A stretch of 64,000 nucleotides of DNA, from the NCBI GenBank assembly GCA_008933995.1, contig WARS01002890.1, forward strand, positions 1 to 64,000, given 5' to 3'. Made by a program: the position numbers and the translations under genes. The notes below the pieces were generated by a model. That model was not told the DNA's origin. It worked only from the letters and a program-made list of their open reading frames with translations, and did no database searches. Origin of the DNA: Datnioides undecimradiatus. Its lineage: Eukaryota; Chordata; Actinopteri; Lobotiformes; Datnioididae. Shown in pieces: positions 12,729-25,499 of the stretch (within the stretch, counting starts at the first letter, position 1; every line of letters begins with the position of its first letter).

Positions 12729-13645
12729 ACACAGACTCTGTGCACAACCAACACTTTTTAGCACTTTGAAATGTCCGCTGTATGTGAGATGCAATAATTT
12801 CTTGAATGTGTGTGTTATTTATGATGTGTTTTAGTCCAATGCAATTTATTTATATAAATAACTTTTATTGAAGGAAACGTCACAAAGTGCTCTGCAGGAA
12901 CCAAATGACACATGCTCTTTATGAAATTGTATAGAAATAAGAAAGAACAAGAACAACACAACCTGTAAAAACTGTTTGTGTGCGTGCATATGTGTGTTGT
13001 GTGCAAATGGAAGGTCAGTCAGTTTAACACTGTTAACTATTTATGAAGGCTCTGATGTCATGTGTTAGTGTAAAGCTTTAGTTTAAGACTCTGCTGCTTC
13101 TGTGTGTTATGAGACTGTAATGTGAAGAGGAATGAATGAAGTCAGGAAACAATTGAGGCAATGTGAAGAGAAAGGTCACAGACAAACCAATGAAGGTCTT
13201 TTAATGATGAACAAAGTCAAGAAATGTCGTTGGAGTTTCTGTAAATCATCACTTGAATACTGAAGATCAGGGAAATCTTAAATCAGGGGATCTTTACTAG
13301 AAAGAGAAAAACAATTTAACTGTGTTTACAACATCTTGCATCCTGATATTTATAGAAATTCACTTATTTTAAACTGAAAATTCTCTTTATTGCAAAAGAT
13401 ACGAGAGACAGTCATAAAATGACAAGAAAAGAAGATTTGTGCTTTTTTTTTGTAAATTCCTTGTAATTATGTTTTTTTTTAAAAAGCTGCTGTTAACATT
13501 TTGTGCATCATCTGTAACAAACAATAAGAAATATCCAATCATGATCTGTCTTCATATTTATTTTTGAATGAAGGAGGAAAGCTGAATTATTGATGCTGTT
13601 GTCTGTCAGAGCCAGTTTTGTGTTGTAGTCTTGTTTCTTAATAAA
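12729..13645 (+). other. 3' UTR of chitin synthase A
   Basis: AT-rich sequence between the TAA stop and the AATAAA at 13640-13645. No coding exon is evident. The real transcript end is inferred from the hexamer only. Confidence 0.5.
13640..13645 (+). terminator. candidate poly(A) signal of chitin synthase A
   Basis: AATAAA in an AT-rich context, followed at about 30 bp by GT/T-rich sequence. Other weaker hexamer-like sites exist between the stop and this point. Confidence 0.5.
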
Positions 13646-14860
13646 GCACTTTGTGGCAAAGTTTTCAAATAAGTCGATATTTGATATTTTTTTCCGTTGT
13701 TTTGGACTATACGTGGTTACTGTAGATTAAAAAATCATTAAACAATAGTTTCAAAGCATATTTATGCATATTTACATTAAAGAGAAAGAAGAAAATAAAT
13801 AGATTGGCTGACAAATTGGCAGTTAACTAATTTAATTTATTTTAACAATATTTGTGGAAAATGTGACATTATTAACTTTTAAATGTCTAAATTAGAATTA
13901 CGATCCATTATACCGTGGGTTTCCCTGCAAGCCTCTTTGCTGTGTGCGGTGATGCCCTCTTACTGTAGGTTTATGTGAATTCCTCAGGCGGTGTAACTTG
14001 TAAGACCTGAATGAGGGGGGTTGATTATAGGAAAAATCACACACCTGCAAACATCCTCTAGTTTAACCACAGCAGGGCAACATTACCTTTAATCAGTCTG
14101 AAAAAATACCCACAAACAAGGACAAACACCTCTGCGAAAGTACAGGTGGAGCTCATACGCTCGTGGGTGGCTGCACGACTACGCCTAGAAACAGGTGTGT
14201 CATCATAATTCAAGAACATTTAGATATTTGTTTATTCTTGGAACGCAGTTATATAAATATATAAATAACCTAGAGAGTTTTCAGTGTTTATTTTAAACAT
14301 CTATCAACTATAAATTGGATTAAACAACGAATTTTAACTCATTTCATTTCCCCGAGGTAGCATGAATTGTACTTTAATCCATGTTCAAAGTAAATAATAA
14401 TTAATGAGCTCTTGATAATCTGGTGATATTTCATTTCATAGTTTTAATACAGTATACAACAGCATTATGTGCCCATATTCCAGACACCATACCATCATCC
14501 CTAAAAGACAGAAGAGGTCAATGGTTGATGAAAAAGTGAGTTATGTGACCTAAATAATGTGAATAATAAATATATAATAAAAGCTGCTATCACAACTGTC
14601 CAAGATTTAAATCTGGCCTCCTCCCAACGCTCCTGCTTGTATCGCCCCCTGAATCTCCTAAAGCATCTTCAGTGTCCTCTGGACTGCACTGACAGTGGTT
14701 CATGTAACTCTGGTACTCTGTACACCGGCTCACCCTGCATCTGCCGCCTCGCTCGTCACCGTGCTGCGTTCAGGATCAGCAGAAACAGAAGAAAATATTT
14801 TTTTGTTAGGACCTCGCAAATTTTTTTGTTTTCCGACCTCTTAGAGCACTTGACAAAAGC
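13646..14860. other. AT-rich intergenic spacer
   Basis: No gene, RNA or repeat recognised. An open frame at 14559-14873 is low in conserved features and runs into the minisatellite. Confidence 0.4.
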
Positions 14861-15605
14861 ATTCACACACTGACGTCAACATTCACACACTGACGTCAAC
14901 ATTCACACACTGATGTCAACATTCACACACTGACGTCAACATTCACACGTTCACAGTTTCACACACTGACATCAACATTCATGTGTTAACAAACACATTT
15001 ATACACTCAGCACTGTCAGCATTCACCCATTCACACACCATGTCAACATTAACCCACTCACATTCACGTCAACAATCACACACACTGACGTCAACATTCA
15101 TGTGTTCACACACACATTTATACACTCATGTCAACATTAATCCATTCACATGCCGATTTTAACACATTTACACACTGACATCAACACTCACTCATTTACA
15201 CACAGATTGATACACTAAACATTTGCTCATTCACAAAGATTCAGGTCAACATTCAAACAGATTCAGGTCAACATTCACACATTCACACACCGATTGACCT
15301 ATTCAGAGACACATTCACACACACTGATGTTGAGATGCAACCATATATACACACAACTTCATACACTGACGTCAGCAGTCATCCGTTCACACATATTCAT
15401 ACACTGGCATCTACATAGACACCCACATTAACACACTGATGTCAACACTCACTCATTTACACACTGAACATTCACCCGTTCACACACTGACGTCAACATT
15501 CACCCGTTTACACACTGACGTTACCATTCATCCATTCACACAGACATTCATTTACTGACGGCAATATTCACACATGCATTCGCACACAGATGTCAAGACA
15601 CAGCA
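14860..15605. repeat. degenerate ~20-bp minisatellite with CRE octamers
   Basis: Imperfect tandem units of the type acattcacacactgacgtca, drifting into longer variants through the array. Six copies retain the perfect palindrome TGACGTCA: 14871, 14891, 14931, 15086, 15367 and 15488 (starts). TGATGTCA and TGACATCA variants are also present. Confidence 0.85.
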
Positions 15606-16139
15606 TTTGACAGGTCTCTCAGGGCGACCCATTAAAACCTCAACAATTAACAGTTCATTTGAAGTTAATTAAGTCATTTATGGTGCTTTTCACATTATTA
15701 ATAATCCATTTGTTGGAAGGATTTCATTACCAGGCCGCTGTTTCGCACTGTTTCACCAAAACCCATTAACACCACCACAGCTTTTACATCAGCATGCTTA
15801 ACCTTTATCTTATTAGAAGTTGGCCAGTTAATAAGCAAAGAGAAACCTGTGACCTTTTGTATTTGGTTATGTAAAACCTGACTCACCCTCAGGAACATCC
15901 GACAACCAGTTTGGTCAGTGTTTGTGATAAAACCCCCTTTAAATAAACTAAAGTGTTGGTTAGTGGTCTCTTTTTAGGACTTTGCCAGTGAAAGTGATCC
16001 AGTCATTCGTCACTACTGCAGCCAATTCATACTGTAAAAGATACTCAAAGTTGTTGTTTTGCCAATTTTTTACCTCGTCCTGTAGATTTTGGTTTTGGCT
16101 CAGAGGAAAAAAGAAACCTTGTGGTTCTGGCACATCTTA

Positions 16140-17353
16140 CACTACTCACAATAAGTTAGGGATATTGTGAGAGACTCAGTGGATGTCATACATACGGTGT
16201 TTGTTTCACTTCAGAGATTTTTGGGATAGGGAGGCAATTGTATTGGGGTGATAGACACAGAACTACTGGCAGAGTTCGTGACAGACCCAGGAGTGGAGCC
16301 CCACGAGTGACAGACCGCAACGATGACCAGTACCTAAGGACCTATGCACTCAAACATCGTTATGCAACTGCCACACAGCTGCAGGCCCGTTTACGAGATG
16401 TGAGGGGTACTAGGGTTTCCAGACAAACCATTCGCAACCGACTCCACCGCTTTGGCTTGAATGCCAGACGACCGTTGCAGGTGACTCCACTGACACCAAG
16501 ACACCGCCGTGAACGTTTGCAGTGGGCTCAAGACCGTGTGACCTGGACAATGCAGCAGTGGTCTACCGTCCTGTTCGCTGATGAGTGTCGGGTCACCTTG
16601 CACAGAAATGATGGTCGTCAGCGTTGCTGGAGAAGGCGAGGTGAGCGATATGCCGAGGTCAACATGGTCCCCAGGGTTCGCTTTGGTGGAGGAGGTGCAA
16701 CAGTCTGGGCAGGCATCACCAGTCAGCGCAAAACAGATTTGGTTATTGTAGATGGCTCAGTCACTGCACGTTCTTACCTCAGAGACATCACAGAACCCAT
16801 CATCATCCCCCAATTCCACCAGCACACCCCCAACTTTCTGTTCATGGATGATAATGCTCCACCACATCGTGCCAGAATTGTCACAGCTCGACTTCAGGAA
16901 GTCGGAGTGCCTCATATGGTATGGCCAGCAATGTCCCCTGACCTGAACCCCATAGAGCACGTCTGGGACCAGCTGAAGCAGAGACTGGATGATCGTACCC
17001 CACCCCCACGTGACCTGGCAGAACTGCGTGTAGCACTTGTGGAAGAGTGGAACGCATTGCCTCAGAACAACATCATGAGGCTAGTGAGGAGCACGAGACG
17101 TCACTGTCAAGCTGTCATTGCGGCAAATGGTGGAAACACCCGCTACTGACGTTGTCAGTTTTTGTTATTTGGGGCTATCCTTGTTATTGTCTAAATTTTT
17201 GGGGTAATAAATATTAAACTAATGAAAATGGTGTTTCTTCTCATTCATTATTAGTAGTATCAAAGGGAACTTTTACTTATTTCATTCAAATTCAGACCAA
17301 ATAGGAAAAGCACTCATGTAAATAACAATATCCCTAACTTATTGTGAGTAGTG
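16140..17353 (+). mobile_element. Tc1/mariner DNA transposon (1214 bp) with perfect 29-bp TIRs
   Basis: The terminal inverted repeats at 16140-16168 and 17325-17353 are exact reverse complements. They are flanked by TA at 16138-16139 and 17354-17355, the target duplication expected of Tc1/mariner. The interior carries a transposase frame on the + strand with an intact DD34E catalytic core. The distance from the left TIR to the conserved [10 protein letters not shown] segment is too short to hold the usual first helix-turn-helix, so an internal deletion or truncation near the left end is likely. Confidence 0.93.
16238..17149 (+). pseudogene. Tc1-family transposase, amino end missing
   Basis: Continuous frame of about 303 codons without internal stops. 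It shows the linker [10 protein letters not shown], a second helix-turn-helix-like region ([13 protein letters not shown]) and the catalytic residues: D in LFADECRV, D in FMDDNAPPH and E in NPIEHVWD. Exactly 34 residues separate the last two, which is the Tc1 DD34E spacing. The frame begins at a TTG rather than an ATG, and I see no in-frame ATG upstream within the element. The first DNA-binding helix-turn-helix typical of Tc1 transposases is absent. The core looks recent (no stops), but the protein as encoded probably cannot bind the ends by itself. Confidence 0.8.
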
Positions 17354-17355
17354 TA

Positions 17356-19187
17356 AAACTGGATCATAGAGATTTGACACTTTCATTTTGGAGCTCCCGT
17401 GTTTTACTTTGGCCTGTTTGTTGGCTCCGATCAACTCTGCTGCAGGCACCACAACTACCAGTCCAGGCTGTTGCTGGACTTGATCCAGCTCAACATGACT
17501 TGAATAAATCAGGAGGAAAGATGGCTCAAGCTTGTGTCGCTATGGCTTGAATTTCCCAGCATGCCTGAAATCTGCATTTAATCACTGGGAAAATCGTTGT
17601 TGTGAATCACTGATGAATTATTAAGAGGATAACCATGATGTGCACAAATTAACAAAAGTGTAAAAACCAGCTGAAATACCTGAAACTCAGTCAGTTACAC
17701 ATGTAAATCAACATGTGTATTGTAAACTTGTAGGAGGCTCATCACAGTGTATCCCGGGGTATTCTGTTTGGGGTAATGCAGGGACATTGGGTACTAGGGC
17801 AGTTGCCATGACTCATTCAGTCCATGTTTAACCAAAGTGAAGGCTGTGTCTTAGCACAGAGTCAAACAAATGATGGCCCTTTGCCAGAAAACTGTGGATT
17901 TGCCCCCGTCTGGGTCCGGGTCGCTCTGTCAGACTGTAATTAGGCACAGCAATGCTTTGAGCTAAATGCTAATGCTAGGATGCCAACATGTCCACAATAA
18001 CCTTGGTGACATGATGATATTTAGCAGGTGCATCTTTGTCTCTATCTTAGTTTACAGTATTAGCATGCTAACATTAGCTAATTAGCCAGAATACTGGGTA
18101 AATAAATGTTTTGACCTGATGACTGTAATTGACAAAATGATGAGAGGCCATCACTTTGTTGTTGTTTCTTCAAAATCAAAAATGCCAATGTCATGATGGT
18201 GATGGTGGTGCTAGAGGAAGCACAGAGGCATCACCAAAGTCACTTATCTTCTGAGAAAAAGGGCAGGTCTGGAAGAGCCAGTTCTGAAAACACAGGTCTG
18301 CAGAGTGATGCTTGTAGGGCAAAAAGGAAGTGAAATTCGATGGAGCAGACAACTGGTTTCATCCCTACTGTCATCAAAGCAGTTCATGCAGTACTTCAGC
18401 AAGTATTTTCAAAGATGACAATGATTTGGCATCTTTTTCAAACATGATTGGTGTCTGGTCTAGACTGGGTAAAATATACTGTAGATAAGCAGTGGTTTGA
18501 CTGATTTATACAACCTACCTTACCACTAAGATCTTTGAACTGGGTTTCACAGAAGCTGTGGGGACTGAGGGAATGAGGAACAAGGGAAAAGACTGAATCA
18601 ATCAATCAGACAGGGGTGGGGTTGACTTGTAGCTACATTTCCGGAATGACCTCACTTGTTTATTAAGGGTTTGGCCGAAAGATAGTTAACGTGTCTGTTT
18701 TCAGAAACAATGCATTTACTTATGCAGCACGTACAAATACTGTTGCTGTTACACTGAACAATTCTTAGCAATAACTCAAATGATTATGTGGAAAAGCGAA
18801 TAGGCAGAGGTGTGGCAATTAATACACAATGTTCTATTGACCTTTTCTTTGTGCTACTGGTTTCATTAACGTGCATGAAAATAAAATGAGTCTAGATTTT
18901 CAAACTGGTCTAAAAGTCTCATTTTACTCACAATTGCTTCTCCAATCATTCCCCTTAACTTCTTTGTATGAGTCATGAGTGGGTCAAACAAAGCATCACT
19001 ATGATGATCTTTTCCTTAACTGAACCAAGTAGTTTTGTTGTCTAAACAAACCAAACCTCAGCAGTTTTGTGTTTAACATGCATGTAATGATAAATGGACC
19101 TGCTCTATATAGGAGTTAATGGGAAGGACTGACATATCGCCTGAATGCAAAACTGGGCTCCAATGCTTTGGCACTAAAAGCTCCAAT
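17356..19187. other. intergenic spacer with an old dispersed repeat
   Basis: No gene recognised. The stretch about 17950-18110, with repeated gctaa/tagcatgctaac words, resembles a dispersed repeat frequent in fish genomes. That assignment is from general familiarity only. Confidence 0.4.
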
Positions 19188-19188
19188 C

Positions 19189-20205
19189 AGAATCAGAATC
19201 AGAATCAGAATTGTGTTTATTGCCATGTAACTGAAGAGGTTTCACATTACTAGGAATTTGCCTTAGTGGTTTGGTGCATACATCAAACATAAAAATAAGT
19301 AACATATAATAAGAAGCATGCATGGGGTAAAATAAAATAAAATAAAATTAGATAAATAGGATAAAATCTAAGTAAGCTAGAATAAGGCTATGAATTTACA
19401 AGATAAACAAATGAACAGAACAAATGAACAGAACATTGTGGAAGGGTTAAGTGTGAACACAAAAATTGATCTTGATATGAACCCAGTGTAACTTATGGAT
19501 CTGTGAGGTGGTACAAGTGTGCAAAGTAGTGCCAAGTAGTGCAAGTAAGGTGAACAGTAGGTAAACAGTGCAAATAGTCAGCAGGTGGATCATGACAGGA
19601 GCATGGTATAGTAGCTATCCTGGAGTAAAGTGACAGTGCAGAGCAGTATGATTAATGAGAGTTCAACAGTCCAACAGCAGCGGGGAAGAAGCTGTTCTTG
19701 TGGCGTGAGGTTCTGGTCCGAATGGACCGTAACCTTCTGCCTGAAGGGAGTGGTTCAAAGAGTCTGTGTCCAGGGTGAGAAGGGTCAGCTGTGATCCGAC
19801 CTGCACACCTCAGAGTCCTGGAGATGTACAGGTCTTGGAGAGATGGGAGGCTGCAGCCGATCACCTTCTCAGCAGAGCGCACAACACGCTGCACTCTGTG
19901 TTTGTCCCTGGCAGTGGCCCCAGCGTACCACACTGTGATGGAGCAGGTGAGGATGGACTCAATGATGGCAGTGTAGAACTGAACCATCACCTTGAGTTTC
20001 CTCAGCTGCCGCAGGAAGTACATCCTCTGCTGGGCCTTCTTGACGAGAGAGCTGATGGTCAGCTCCCACTTGAGGTCCTGGGTGATGGTGGTACCCAGGA
20101 AGCGGAAGGAGTCCACAGTGGAGATGGGGGACTCTGTCAGGGTGAGGGGGAGCGATGGAGCCGACCCTTTCCGACAGATTTGTCAGGACCGCTTGTTTCA
20201 ACTGC
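19189..20205 (-). mobile_element. 5'-truncated non-LTR retrotransposon (LINE), carboxy-terminal RT remnant
   Basis: Read on the minus strand, 20205 to about 19652 encodes the end of a LINE reverse transcriptase protein. It has FLGTTITQDLKWE, QFYTAIIESIL and PSHPGHRLFEPLPSGRR segments and ends in a stop near 19652. A 3' UTR follows, and the element ends in tandem (TTCTGA) units at about 19189-19215. These features match the L2/Rex1-like jockey-superfamily LINEs of fish. The catalytic part is missing through 5' truncation. The exact family is not resolved. Confidence 0.8.
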
Positions 20206-22838
20206 ATTGGATACTCTTAAAGCTTTGTTTGTTAAACTGCTGATTGATTAGTTGGTTGGTGACAAAACGTGATTGATGCAAATGAAATTAGTCAATGTTT
20301 TGCTTTCACAGTAGATACAAATAGTGTTTTCCTTTGTGAAAGTCCTGTGTTTACAACCCCTAAATGCCTCCCCATGCCAACTTATGTGCACTTTATACCA
20401 AATCACCTGATTTCTTTGTTGGAAACTGACTGTAAAGGGCTTCGATAAAGGCTCGGCATGAGGTAGATGGTGTTTTCTGGCCCCTGTGCTCTATCACAGC
20501 ACTTTTAATTTGATTATTTTTTATTTCTTTCTCCCTTTCTTTCTCTCTGTTGGTCTGATCCTGACCCAGGTTCAGCCATAACCATAAAATATAACACGAG
20601 AAATAAAATTAAAACCTCCTGCTTATTTTAAACTGGCCAGGGCCCAACTGCGAGACTTTGCCTGGGAATATATAAACAGAGTCTTTTCCGGTCGTTGGCT
20701 TTATATCATTTAATACAATTTCAAGAGGAACTGGACTGAGTGTCAGATATTAAGAATAACAACATATAAACAGTTAGTACTTGCTAATGGTCTCCCTTGT
20801 TTATGCAGGTCATTCAGAGGAACACAGTTTTAAAACTCCCCACTGTGTTTTTAAAGTGATGGATTTTAAAAGCTTGATGTTACTTTAGTAAAACACTATG
20901 TGAAACCACTTTCATGGCTTTGTCACAGGGACACAGAGCCTTTTTTGGACAGCTCTGCATCAACTCGTAACCATCTTTGTCTAAAAAGTCCTTCAGGATG
21001 GTGTTGTAGATTGCTGAGTCACAAGATCTTGTTTGTCTTGGTGTATGCCATTAATATCCCAGATATTCAGAGCAGCTGACAAAGGCTGTACAAATGGAAA
21101 CAGGCAAGACTCATATGACGAAACACCATGAATTCAGTCCAGTTCAAACAATGGGAAAACTAATTTGCATCTAAAACACAAAAAACACATCCAGTGGCGC
21201 CAACGCATACTTTAATAATGACCTGCAGACATGCCACTGTAACTGCCTGTTCCTGGAGTGTGCAGTGAGCGGTTTCCAGCTGATCAGTGCCATCTCGTGG
21301 TGCGTCACCGATCTAAAACACAGGCAAGAGACTCGTGAAGCTCTTCCCCGTCTGTGCGTCGTCCTTTAATTCAGTTGTTTAATTAGAAAACAAGAAAAAG
21401 GTAAAAAGGCTCAGGATCTGTCAATCTCAACCAAACGTGTTCGCTTTCAGCTGTCGAGTGCTTTGAGGAGTTTCCATTTAATGAATAAAAGACAAGTTGC
21501 TGGAGGGTTTCTATGAATCATCTGTTAATTCAGATTTCGTTTAATCTGGCAAACAAAAAAAAGGTCACAATTCTGGGTTTTTTTGTAGGTTTTAAAAAGA
21601 AAAATCAGAAATTAGACTTTTGGTTTTCTGTTTAATTTGACTAACTACTTCAAAACAAACACAGGAACAAATCAATTTTCAATCCAATATTGAAAAATGT
21701 GAAGATAATTCATTATGTTATGTTATATTGTTATTTATGAATCCTAAAACAAAAACAACAAATCACACGTTTCTTGCTTCAGGATTTAATAAATGCACCA
21801 TATAAAGAAGTCAGCAGCCTCCTGGTCGTTAAAACGAATGAAATGTGAGGAAATGAATGAGAAATGAAAAATTGAGCCATAAATTAATACAAAATGTAAT
21901 TTATTTAAAGATTAAAGAGGATGTTGGTTTAAACAGAGCCTTGTTTGCTCATTTCACCCGTTGAACACTTCTCATTTATCGCCGCTGAGGCTACTTGCAT
22001 TTAGTGATAAATGGTTATTTTGTCTTGTGAGTGATGAACGCTGACGTTAACTTGATAATTCATCACTCATTTCTTCAACTTCACATACATTATAAACCAT
22101 TTATTACCTCTACTGTTATCATTTAATCTGGTGATTTCAAATCAGACACCTGAGTGTTGGTCTGTGGCTCTTTTTTTAATTTGTTTTTGTGTGTCTTTGT
22201 GTTAAATTTACACCTGAATTATCGTCTCGTCTTCTACTCGCTCCGTTGTAAAGTTCGGGACTGGGGCTGTGCTTTGAAACAGATTAGTGTTTAATGAGGG
22301 TGAGTCACGCCGCAGAAGCACAAGTTGAAACTTCAATGACACTTTGAGTTAAAGGATTAACCCAGTTTGCACGATAACACCTGCAGAAGTCCCTTATACA
22401 ACTTCAACGCTGCCGCGCGCACAAAAGGCCTCAGATGTTCTTGCAGCAGCCAATATAAACACACTACAACACCTCTGCTGGTCCGTCGCTAATCTAACGT
22501 AGCTTACCAGCTTTGTGCGGTTTGTAATGACATTGTAATGCATCCAAAGTGCTCCAGCGTTATATAATCAGACGGCAGTTCATTAAAAACCTCCTGAGCT
22601 GGACTCGATCGATGTGTCACGGTACAGAGTGGACGCAAAAAGTCTACACACCCTCGTGAGACTGCAGGCCTTTGAAACCTACAGACAGAAATAACAACAT
22701 TGTAAATGTCAGAGCACTGTTGAGCATCACGAAGATGTCAGATGTGACGGCTCGTTATGGATGAGCAACAGTGACATCGGAGAAGGATGTGTGTTTGAAG
22801 CTGACAGCAAGCACGAGCTCCCAGGGACCTCATGATTA
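20206..22838. other. AT-rich intergenic spacer
   Basis: No gene, tRNA or repeat structure recognised. Open frames are short and lack conserved motifs. Confidence 0.4.
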
Positions 22839-23319
22839 TGTCAGGGTTTTTGAGTTGAGTTTCTTGTTTTGAGTTGAATTTCTTGTTTATTTCCTGTTTT
22901 ATTTTGAAAAGTTGTTTCCCTGGTGTGTTTCTGTCTACTTGTTTCCTGACCCTGATCAGTCCATTGATTTCACCTGTGTCTCGTTTTGCTGCCCTCCCCT
23001 GTCTATTTAAGTTATACCATTGCCTTTGTTCTCTGTCGCTGCATTATTAAGTTAGACCTCATGTTTTTGCCATGCTTGTATCCATGATTCCACGAGCCTG
23101 CTCATAGAGATCTTGGTTTTCTAGTTCTTGCATTTTTTTTGGTTTTTGGAATTATACTTACCACGCCTTGTTTCAGACTGACTTCCTGGATTTTGACCCT
23201 GCCTGCCTTGACCATCCGTAAGCCTAAGCCCCTTGAAAATAAACAGTTAAAAGATCTTCTGCATCCCTGTCCCTGCCTGCGTCTGGGTCCTGCTCTCACC
23301 CCATACCCAAGTCCTGACA
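22839..23319 (+). mobile_element. solo LTR, copy 1 (481 bp)
   Basis: Begins TGTCAGG and ends CCTGACA, the TG...CA termini of a long terminal repeat. It is flanked on both sides by the 5-bp direct repeat GATTA (22834-22838 and 23320-23324). Inside are a TATA-like tatttaag at 23004 and an AATAAA at 23238-23243, as expected for an LTR with promoter and poly(A) signal. A clearly homologous copy lies at 51887-52346. No internal retroelement genes are adjacent, so it is a solo LTR. The Ty3/gypsy class is the most likely, given the length and 5-bp duplication, but it is not proven. Confidence 0.8.
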
Positions 23320-25199
23320 GATTAATGAAGAAAACAGGCGAACGCTCAGTTACTGTTTTTTTACTTTTCTCTGGAGTAGGTATGAATGTGTAAATGCACA
23401 TGTGTGAGTTGGGAGGTGAGGACGTGGTATTTTTGAATTGTCCTTTTATTATGGCATTTATTCATTCATCTGGATCAAAGCAACTAAAGCTGCACTTGGA
23501 CTAAAGATCTGAGACTCAGGTTCCTGACTGGGAACCAGAAAGTTGAATCTGTCTAAAGTCCACGTTTAGTGACCTTTTAGTACGTTGTCATTTGGAATTG
23601 AAGAAAATAATCTCAGCTCTTGTGTTTTTTCCATTAAAATATATGCTGCTGGATGAAACTGTAGGGAAAGCAATTAAAGCTCAATTAGTGTAATCTTTGG
23701 CTGAATACAAGTGAATCACATGAGGCGTCCTGTCGGGTGCATTGTTCTCTGCTTTATTGGGTTCGTCAAGGCCTGCAGCCTGGAGAGGCATTTATAAAGC
23801 CAAAATGGCGTGAAGAAGAGCAGAGATGACATGATTTCCTGTCTGCTCTGCTCTGAATTCACAGCCACTCAGAGTTACAATGATGCTGTATTTCTGTATT
23901 TTCAAAATGCAAATTACTCGAATTTTAATTAAATACATTTTCTCACGCTGGGATTTTGGATTTTATTATGATTTGCTGAGCAAGTATTTGTGTTTGTAAC
24001 GAAACATCTGCACACACAGTACAACAGCAGCGTCAAAGTCCCCGGGACGGTCAAAACTGAAACTTCTGTGTTATGTTGCTAAGATTCGATGGGTCCAACC
24101 GTCCCCGAGTAACTTCCTGCTCAGAGTGCAGCTCTGCCTGCCATGTTATTTATGAGGAATAACTCAAATTAAGGATCATATACGTTCAAAAAGCATGTTT
24201 ACCTCATAAAAAGTAAAAACTGCATAAACAGCAGTTTAAATTATGATTTAAAAATGTTATTGTTTAATTGTGCCCACAGACCCCAGTTTGGGCAGCCCTG
24301 CCCTACATAGTATGTGTGCACATAGCAGAGATATGACAGACAAAATACAGTTGCATACAAGCTGTCACAGCTGCTGAGCAGCAGTGACAGCTACACAAAC
24401 ACACCTGATGGGCCCTCGGGTTGTGAGTTTAAGCCCACAGAGCTTCTGAAGTTTTGTTCTCCGCCTTGTCACAACAAATCAAAAGCATGTCATTATACAG
24501 ATGCTGCGTGCCACCGTGAGCACATCGTTAATACGTTTGCAGCTACCGTCAGCTGAACCGAATCTAGCTGCAGAACACGTGTGTGTCACAGCAGATCCTA
24601 AGATTTATTAGTGTGACCTGCTTCCTGCAGAGCTCCCAGGTCGACGGTTTACAGTTCAGAGAAGAGAAAACTGTTTGTTCTGATTGAGGCTAATTATTTC
24701 TACATATCATTCATAAATCATGTCACAGTCTGAACTTTACAGTGAATAAATACGTAAATGTTTGCAAACTGATGCGGCTCAGGCAGATGATGAGGAGGCA
24801 AATTGAAAGGCAGTAGGTCTGTAATGGATTTAAACACATTATCTATAACTTGTCTCCTGTAAAAGTGCATTTTTCAGCATTCAAGTACAAACAGGTCCTG
24901 AAAACCTCCTCCTGCTAGGTCAGTGCACAAAGGTAAAGGCTCACAGGCGGCGACAGGCCTCCAGCTGCTCATCACATATCTTGTTTTCAAATGCGCTCAC
25001 GCAGCTCGTCACGCTTCACTTCATAAGATTTTGGCGTGTTTTGCAAACACTTTCATTCCAGGCAGGGAGCAGCCAACTGTTTTCTTTCAGGCCAACTTGC
25101 TCCTGGTTTTAACTCTTTATTTCACATTAACTGTTTTATTTGTTTTCTCTGGTTTCTTTATCCCATAAACGATAAACTTATTCTGACTCTGTCGTTGCT
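23320..25199. other. intergenic spacer
   Basis: No gene recognised. It includes one member (about 24472-24570) of a diverged repeat pair; the other lies at about 26180-26285. Confidence 0.4.
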
Positions 25200-25478
25200 G
25201 TTCCATCCCTCTGGATCTGTAACTGATAAACTACTGAGAATCACTGAATTTGGACTTTATATATACTTATACTTTGTTGCACTGGTTTAATGTGCTGTAT
25301 ATATTGTTTATGTTGTTTATATTGTCCTTATTGGTCGTTTGTTTACCTTCTCTGTTCATGTCCTTCTCAATCTAGGTATAGTTGCTCTATGTCTCTACTG
25401 TCATGCTGCTTGCTGCTGTCAGGTCTGCAGATTTCCCCTTCGTGGCACAAATAAAGGAAATCTTAATCTTGATCTCAC
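25200..25478 (+). mobile_element. possible LINE 3' end
   Basis: The stretch ends in tttccccttcgtggcacaaa followed by taaaggaaatcttaatcttg. This style of sequence closes many fish LINE 3' UTRs (a tttcccc...aataaag...cttaatctt tail). No coding part is seen. It is followed directly by a CA microsatellite. Confidence 0.45.
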
Positions 25479-25499
25479 ACACACACACACACACACACA
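25475..25499. repeat. (CA)n microsatellite
   Basis: Perfect alternating AC run. Confidence 0.9.

Noticed and set aside
14860..15605. CRISPR-like repeat-spacer look of the 20-bp array
   Set aside because: Units are contiguous, drifting and lack unique spacers of constant length, and the context is a vertebrate genome. It is a minisatellite.
16238..16240. Start codon of the transposase frame
   Set aside because: The codon is TTG, and the usual amino-terminal DNA-binding domain is missing. I do not accept it as a true initiation site.
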